Below, in pieces: positions 59,472-64,000 of a DNA stretch of 64,000 nt. Below the pieces are notes generated by a model. It was given only the letters and a program-made list of their open reading frames with translations. It did no database searches and had not been told where the DNA came from. Where the stretch lies: the NCBI RefSeq assembly GCF_001485215.1, contig NZ_BBWW01000001.1, positions 1,302,001 to 1,366,000 on the forward strand, given 5' to 3'. Position 1 is the first letter of the stretch; every line of letters begins with the position of its first letter. A program made the translations under genes and the position numbers. Source of the stretch: Leptolyngbya sp. NIES-2104. GTDB taxonomy: Bacteria > Cyanobacteriota > Cyanobacteriia > Leptolyngbyales > Leptolyngbyaceae.

Positions 59472-62162
59472 ATGGTGGTTGCTACAGCAGGGAACTCATC
59501 GGTCGTAACGGATACAGTGGTCACGATCGAGAATGTGTATTACGAGATTGTTCATTGGATGCCGGGTCGATTCCGCATTCGGATTCCACGCCTCGCTCAA
59601 AATGAAGAATATGGAGCAAAACTGAAGTACCTGGTTGAATCGCTGAACTTTGTGACTGAGGTGCGGCTCAATTCGATCGCGAGTTCACTGATTGTGGAAT
59701 ATCGCCATGAATCGACCGCTGTTGGTATCGCAACGATTCAAGAAAAACTGTTTCGATCGATTCAAGATGCCGTTTCTGCAAAAGTCGATTTGGCGTTAGT
59801 TGCTAAAGAAGAAAAGAAATCGAATAACGAAATTGACTGGATGGAGCGGCTGGGATTCCCAGCAGCAGGATTAGTTCTGAGTGTTGCATCAATGGCAGGC
59901 GCACCCGTTCCACCTTTATTGATTGGGGGTGTTGTGCTAGTCGGTGCGATTCCTGTGTTTAAACGAGCGTGGGAAGCGATTCAACAAGACCAGCAATTAA
60001 CGATCGACTTTCTCGATGGATTAGCGATCGCGCTGCATACCTTCCAAGGACATTTCTTTGCACCGTCCTTTATGTTGGGCTTAGTTGAAGGGGGCGAAGC
60101 GATTCGAGATATGACAGCACGCGGCAGTGAGCGAGCGTCTCTAGATTTGCTCGATTGCTTGAGTAAGACTGCCTTTGTAATTCGCGATGGGCAAGTTGTA
60201 GAAATTCCAACTCAAGATGTGATTGTCGGTGATCACGTTGTTGTTTATCCAGGCGACCAAATTCCAGTTGATGGTGTTGTCTTAGAGGGAACTGGCATCA
60301 TTGATCAATGCAAACTGACGGGCGAATCAGTTCCGGTGACGCGCTCAGTAGGAGATGAAGTCTTCGCTTCGACCTTGTTAGTAGATGGCACATTAACCAT
60401 TCTGTCAGAGCGTGTAGGCAACAATACCAGAGCAGGCGTGATTGTGAATCTGATGCAAGCGGCTCCGGTGCATGATACTAGAGTCGAAAACTATGCCGCA
60501 GCAGTTGCAAACCAGGCTGTACTCCCGACATTGCTCATCGGTGCAGGAGTGGGAATCTTTAGCGGTAACTTAAACCGAGCGGTTGCACTGTTGACGCTAG
60601 ACTTTGGAACTGGAATTCGGGTTTCTGTTCCGACTACGATTTTATCAGTGTTGACTTATGCGGCTCGAAACGGGGTGCTGATTCGGAGTGGTCGAGCGAT
60701 CGAAATTCTTGCTCGCATTGATACGATCGTTTGTGATAAGACCGGAACGCTCACGATCGGACATGCAGGAGTCAATGATATTGATGTCATGGACGATCGC
60801 TTTAGTAAAGATGAAGTGCTGTGTTTCGCGGCTTCGGCAGAAAAAGGGTTAACTCACCCGATCGCAGAAGCGATCGTGCATCACGCGAAAGATACGGGTG
60901 TCGCGCTCAAAGACTGCGAGGAGTGGGAATACAAAGTTGGATTGGGAGCAATGGCAACGATCGAGGGCATGAACATTATTGTGGGCAGCCCTCGTTTCAT
61001 GAAACAAGAGAATGTCAGTTTGGATGAGTATGATATTCGCTATCCAGACGCGAAATCCGGCGGACAATCTCTGGTGTATGTTGCGACGGATGGCAGGCTC
61101 TTAGGAGTGATTCGCTATAGTGATCCGCCTCGTCCAGAAAGTAAAGAAGTGGTGAAAGAACTCAAGCGCATGGGTATCACCGTACACATGCTCACTGGAG
61201 ACGTGACGCGGGTGGCTCATTCGATCGCTGGAAACCTCGGCATCGAACCCAAACACGTTTATGCAGAAGCTTTCCCCGAAAAGAAAGTGGAAGTCGTGAA
61301 AGCGGTACACGATAGCGGCAAGACGGTTGGATTCTGTGGAGATGGTATTAATGACTCAGCCGCTTTAGCGTATGCGGATGTCTCGATCTCCTTTGCAGGT
61401 GCGACGGATATTGCACGAGAAACGGCTGATGTGGTGCTGATGGAAGATGATTTGCGCGGCTTGATTATGGCGATTAAATGCGCTCGGCAAGCAATGGACA
61501 TCATCTGGCAAAATACCGCGATCGTCGCTGTTCCGAACTTGGGAGCATTGGTCTCCGGTATCTTCTTCGCGCTCGATCCGATCTTGGCGGTGGTCATCAA
61601 CAACGGAACTGCAATTCTGGCAGAACTCAATGGGTTACGTCCGTTAATGGGTCCAGGTGGCGAAGTCATGCCACCGACGCATCATATTAGTGCAGCGGAA
61701 CTTGCGGAAGAGGAAAAACGGCTGCGGGAAATGGCAGAAGCGTTTCGCCAGAAGTCCGCGCCAGAACCTGCCACCCCTCAAGAACCTGCCACGACAACGA
61801 TCGATGTTGTTGCTGCCAGTGTGATTCCTCAAAGCAATGGAAGCTCTACGAATGGTCATCATAATGGTAAAACCGCGCTCGTGACTGAAGCAGTAAAATC
61901 TGCGGATAGCGAGAGTGCTCCTAGTTTGCCTGCTCCCCTTGCAATGCTGAAACAAAATGCGTTAGCACAACGGCTTGGAATTGCGACTCAGACGATTACA
62001 GCAAAGCGATCGAAGCCTGATTTTCCTCAATGGAGTACTGCAAAAGATCCAGAAGGTATTGCTTGGTACTATGAACCCGCAACAAAGAACTTCTGTACGT
62101 TTGCAACTGGAAAGTCAATGTCCGATCTGCAAAGTCAGAACCGTGAGATGTCGAAAGTGTAG
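59472..62162 (+). CDS. HMA2-type P-type ATPase with C-terminal HTH-like tail
   Basis: 896 residues from the ATG at 59472 (CAGGAG before it). The HMA2-like domain (YYEIVHWMPGRFRIRIPRLA) lacks CxxC. Catalytic parts are complete: LTGESVPV, CDKTGTLTIG (Asp422), THPIAEAIV and CGDGINDSAALAYADVSISF. The CPC position reads TGIRVSVPTTILSVL. After the ATPase comes a charged helix (LAEEEKRLREMAEAFRQKSA), a Pro/Thr/Asn linker and the tail LAQRLGIATQTITAKRSKPD, WSTAKDPEGIAWYYE. It shares both ends with the pump-less protein at 42826. A strong terminator follows. Confidence 0.9.
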   Translation: MVVATAGNSSVVTDTVVTIENVYYEIVHWMPGRFRIRIPRLAQNEEYGAKLKYLVESLNFVTEVRLNSIASSLIVEYRHESTAVGIATIQEKLFRSIQDAVSAKVDLALVAKEEKKSNNEIDWMERLGFPAAGLVLSVASMAGAPVPPLLIGGVVLVGAIPVFKRAWEAIQQDQQLTIDFLDGLAIALHTFQGHFFAPSFMLGLVEGGEAIRDMTARGSERASLDLLDCLSKTAFVIRDGQVVEIPTQDVIVGDHVVVYPGDQIPVDGVVLEGTGIIDQCKLTGESVPVTRSVGDEVFASTLLVDGTLTILSERVGNNTRAGVIVNLMQAAPVHDTRVENYAAAVANQAVLPTLLIGAGVGIFSGNLNRAVALLTLDFGTGIRVSVPTTILSVLTYAARNGVLIRSGRAIEILARIDTIVCDKTGTLTIGHAGVNDIDVMDDRFSKDEVLCFAASAEKGLTHPIAEAIVHHAKDTGVALKDCEEWEYKVGLGAMATIEGMNIIVGSPRFMKQENVSLDEYDIRYPDAKSGGQSLVYVATDGRLLGVIRYSDPPRPESKEVVKELKRMGITVHMLTGDVTRVAHSIAGNLGIEPKHVYAEAFPEKKVEVVKAVHDSGKTVGFCGDGINDSAALAYADVSISFAGATDIARETADVVLMEDDLRGLIMAIKCARQAMDIIWQNTAIVAVPNLGALVSGIFFALDPILAVVINNGTAILAELNGLRPLMGPGGEVMPPTHHISAAELAEEEKRLREMAEAFRQKSAPEPATPQEPATTTIDVVAASVIPQSNGSSTNGHHNGKTALVTEAVKSADSESAPSLPAPLAMLKQNALAQRLGIATQTITAKRSKPDFPQWSTAKDPEGIAWYYEPATKNFCTFATGKSMSDLQSQNREMSKV

Positions 62163-62186
62163 GATTGCCTCCTCTCCTTAAGCGAC

Positions 62187-62253
62187 TGACTGACGATCCT
62201 TGAAGCGCGGTAATTTCGAGAGTCGAACTTTGTAGGATTGTCAGTCATTTTTT
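62187..62253 (+). terminator. Rho-independent-type terminator after the third HMA2 ATPase
   Basis: TGACTGACGATCCT pairs with AGGATTGTCAGTCA (14 bp, one G:U) around a 33-base loop, followed by six T. The loop is long for a simple terminator but the stem and T-run are clear. Confidence 0.75.
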
Positions 62254-62381
62254 CAATCGCATCTCTTATAGCAAAGGTGTGAGGTATGAGGTGTGAGGGG
62301 CGAGGTCAAATTCATTCACCGCTTAGGTTCGGAGGTTGAGAACGTCCTAACCGTTCTGCGTACCGCTATACAAATTGAGCT

Positions 62382-62855
62382 ATGTTTCAGAAAATTTTAG
62401 CAGTGGTCGATCAGAGTCACCGATCGCTGCTGCAAAGATCAATTTCATTCTCACAGTGCAGTGGGGCGAAATGGTCGCTATTACATTTGCTGAAGGTGCA
62501 AGGTGAGATCCTGTTCTTGTTCTCTGATTTAGAGCGACAGAAACACTGGGCAGGAGCAGAGTTAACCGATTGGAATGTTTGGAACGATCGAGAGCGGAGT
62601 CTAAAGCGAGTTCGTCCCAAGACAAAGCTCAAAGTCGCGGCAAACGTTGCTACTTTAGAGCCAACGGTATTGAATGATCAGAAGTTCGATCGCATTTCGA
62701 CGACGGATGATTTAGGACAGTCGATCGTCGAGATTGCTCAATGGTGCAAAGCAGATTTGATTGTGATGAGTCTGTCGCCAACGGTCTGTCTGGATGTCGC
62801 TCGAATGGCTCATTGTTCAGTGTTGATTGTTAAAGATGAAGAGTCGATGATTTGA
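62382..62855 (+). CDS. Divergent universal-stress-like (UspA) protein
   Basis: The 157-residue protein starts MFQKILAVVDQSHRSLLQRS, the usual first strand and helix of Usp proteins, and ends IVEIAQWCKADLIVMSLSPT, HCSVLIVKDEE, the usual last strands. The ATP-binding G-2x-G-9x-G(S/T) motif is not visible (SLSPTVCLDVARMAHCSVLI instead), so it probably does not bind ATP. It lies 36 bp upstream of the Ca2+/H+ antiporter gene and is probably in one operon with it. Confidence 0.75.
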   Translation: MFQKILAVVDQSHRSLLQRSISFSQCSGAKWSLLHLLKVQGEILFLFSDLERQKHWAGAELTDWNVWNDRERSLKRVRPKTKLKVAANVATLEPTVLNDQKFDRISTTDDLGQSIVEIAQWCKADLIVMSLSPTVCLDVARMAHCSVLIVKDEESMI

Positions 62856-62891
62856 CAGTTTTAAATTGCGACCTTAACGAATCTCCTCACC

Positions 62892-64000
62892 ATGACTAGA
62901 ATCCCCAATTTTATCGAAGCTGAAGAAGAGGCACTTGCTCGAATTGAGTGGGCAAGAACGATGTCTCGCAAAGATCGATTTTTACTGCAAATGTTAGTCT
63001 TTGTGCCCATCTGTCTGACGCTTGATTGGGCACAGGCTGATCCGATTATTGTGTTTATTTTTGCTGGAGTCTCGATCATTCCGTTAGCGGCTTGGATTGC
63101 AAATTTTACAGAAGCGATCGCGACTGTGATCGGGGCATCCTTTGGTGGATTGCTCAACGCGACTTTTGGCAACGCAACAGAGTTAATTGTCTCGATCGTT
63201 GCACTCCAAGCAGGAATGCTCGATGTTGTCAAAGCAAGCCTCGCTGGGTCAATTATCGCGAACTTACTGGTAGGGTTAGGAATCTCGTTTCTCTTAAATG
63301 GAATTTGGTTTCGCAAGAAAGACATCAAAGTGAATTTACTCAAGGCAAATGTTTCGCGACTGAATGCTGGGTCATTAAACCTTGCAGTGATTTTTCTACT
63401 TACTCCGGCTGCAATTCAATTTACTTCTAGAACATTAGATGTCAATCTTCAGCATACTCGCCTTTCTTATGTTGCTGCAATTCTACTGCTGGTCTTTTAT
63501 GCTTTGATGCTGTTCTTCTCGATGAAGACGCATAAGTATATGTTCGAGCAGGTAGAAGATGCGGAGCCAGAAAGCTACGGAGGTGAAGGAATGCAGCCCA
63601 TGCATTTCTGGACGAATGTAGGACTGTTGCTGGGAACAACGATCGTCTTAGTGTTTGTATCGGAAGCATTAGTGGCGAATTTGCAGGAAGCGGTTCGATC
63701 TCTAGGCTTAACGGATTTGTTTATGGGAGTGATCATTATTCCGTTGTTTGGTGCTGCGGTTGAGTATATCACCTGTGGAATTTGTGCAATGAAGAACAAG
63801 GTGGATTTAGCGATTTCGGTTGCGATCGGGTCAAGTTTGCAGATTGCTTTGTTCGTTGCTCCTGTGCTGGTGCTGGCAGGGTGGTTTATGGGGCAGCCAA
63901 TGAATTTGGCGTTTAATACGTTCTCAGTTCTGGGTGTGGGAATTGCGGTGGTGATGACAAATTCAGTGAGTACGGATGGTCGGCATAATTGGTTAGAAGG
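62892..64000 (+). CDS. cax: Calcium/proton exchanger of the CaCA family (C-terminus beyond window)
   Basis: The frame is open from the ATG at 62892 to the window edge (369 codons). The first alpha-repeat has FGGLLNATFGNATELIVSIV, the hallmark GNATEL of Ca2+/H+ antiporters. An acidic stretch (EQVEDAEPESYGGEGM) separates the halves. The second repeat has IIPLFGAAVEYITCGICAMK, with Ala for the usual Asn but the key Glu kept, then SVAIGSSLQIALFVAPVLVL. About nine transmembrane helices are visible. It exchanges cytosolic Ca2+ for protons. It follows a Usp-like gene. Confidence 0.92.
   Translation, partial: MTRIPNFIEAEEEALARIEWARTMSRKDRFLLQMLVFVPICLTLDWAQADPIIVFIFAGVSIIPLAAWIANFTEAIATVIGASFGGLLNATFGNATELIVSIVALQAGMLDVVKASLAGSIIANLLVGLGISFLLNGIWFRKKDIKVNLLKANVSRLNAGSLNLAVIFLLTPAAIQFTSRTLDVNLQHTRLSYVAAILLLVFYALMLFFSMKTHKYMFEQVEDAEPESYGGEGMQPMHFWTNVGLLLGTTIVLVFVSEALVANLQEAVRSLGLTDLFMGVIIIPLFGAAVEYITCGICAMKNKVDLAISVAIGSSLQIALFVAPVLVLAGWFMGQPMNLAFNTFSVLGVGIAVVMTNSVSTDGRHNWLE

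Noticed and set aside
62276-62305. GGTGTGAGGTATGAGGTGTG purine-rich stretch as a regulatory site
   Set aside because: It looks like a degenerate cyanobacterial low-complexity repeat with no partner or symmetry.
1-64000. tRNA, rRNA, CRISPR arrays, replication origin
   Set aside because: Looked for TPsiC-type GTTCGAxTC arms, regularly spaced direct repeats of 25-40 bp and DnaA-box clusters while reading; none found.

Overview
The window looks like chromosomal DNA of a cyanobacterium, probably filamentous. It is full of GCGATCGC-type (HIP1) octamers. It carries families typical of the phylum: a filamentous-hemagglutinin/CHAT pair, Nif11 peptides, a CAAD-domain protein, a delta-9 acyl-lipid desaturase, PRC-barrel/DUF2382, an ArsA-like ATPase with an HSP20-like tail, and Uma2. 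No rRNA, tRNA, CRISPR array or prophage was seen.

1-10.3 kb: accessory region. It holds two close paralogues of a secreted filamentous-hemagglutinin-like protein (one cut by the window edge) and a decayed third tail. A TPR-CHAT protease gene lies directly upstream of the intact copy. Also here are a VapBC toxin-antitoxin pair, a Nif11-type peptide, a one-repeat SLH protein and a GNAT protein. 10.5-19.6 kb: a co-directional class II lanthipeptide locus. In order it encodes a NarL/LuxR regulator, an NHLP-type precursor with one core Cys, a GH19 lytic enzyme, a LanM of the three-cysteine (CCG) type, an aldo/keto-reductase-like protein without its catalytic tetrad, a papain-like peptidase, a holin-like membrane protein and an unknown helical protein. 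No ABC exporter is present. The mix of RiPP maturation genes and lysis-like genes is the most unusual layout here.

20-39.3 kb: mostly housekeeping and accessory genes: a B12-binding radical SAM enzyme, a TonB-dependent receptor next to an exbD relic, a hybrid histidine kinase with a response regulator, stress-type proteins, FtsH, DesC and a subtilase.

39.3-64 kb: a cation-transport and membrane region. Three P-type ATPases and one pump-less protein share an N-terminal HMA2-like domain without CxxC. Three of these four also share a C-terminal HTH-like tail, and one pump has lost its catalytic motifs. Around them are a P2A Ca-ATPase, a DUF5132 protein, a MntP/YtaF-like transporter with an EF-hand loop, a DUF1345 protein, a Usp-like protein and a Ca2+/H+ antiporter that runs off the window.

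At least six copies of a ~208-bp palindromic MITE-like element (family A) and several of a related family B are scattered through the window. Both carry nested hairpins whose stems covary between copies. Four of them start exactly at the stop codon of the upstream gene. All start choices, functions and regulatory sites were judged by eye from sequence.
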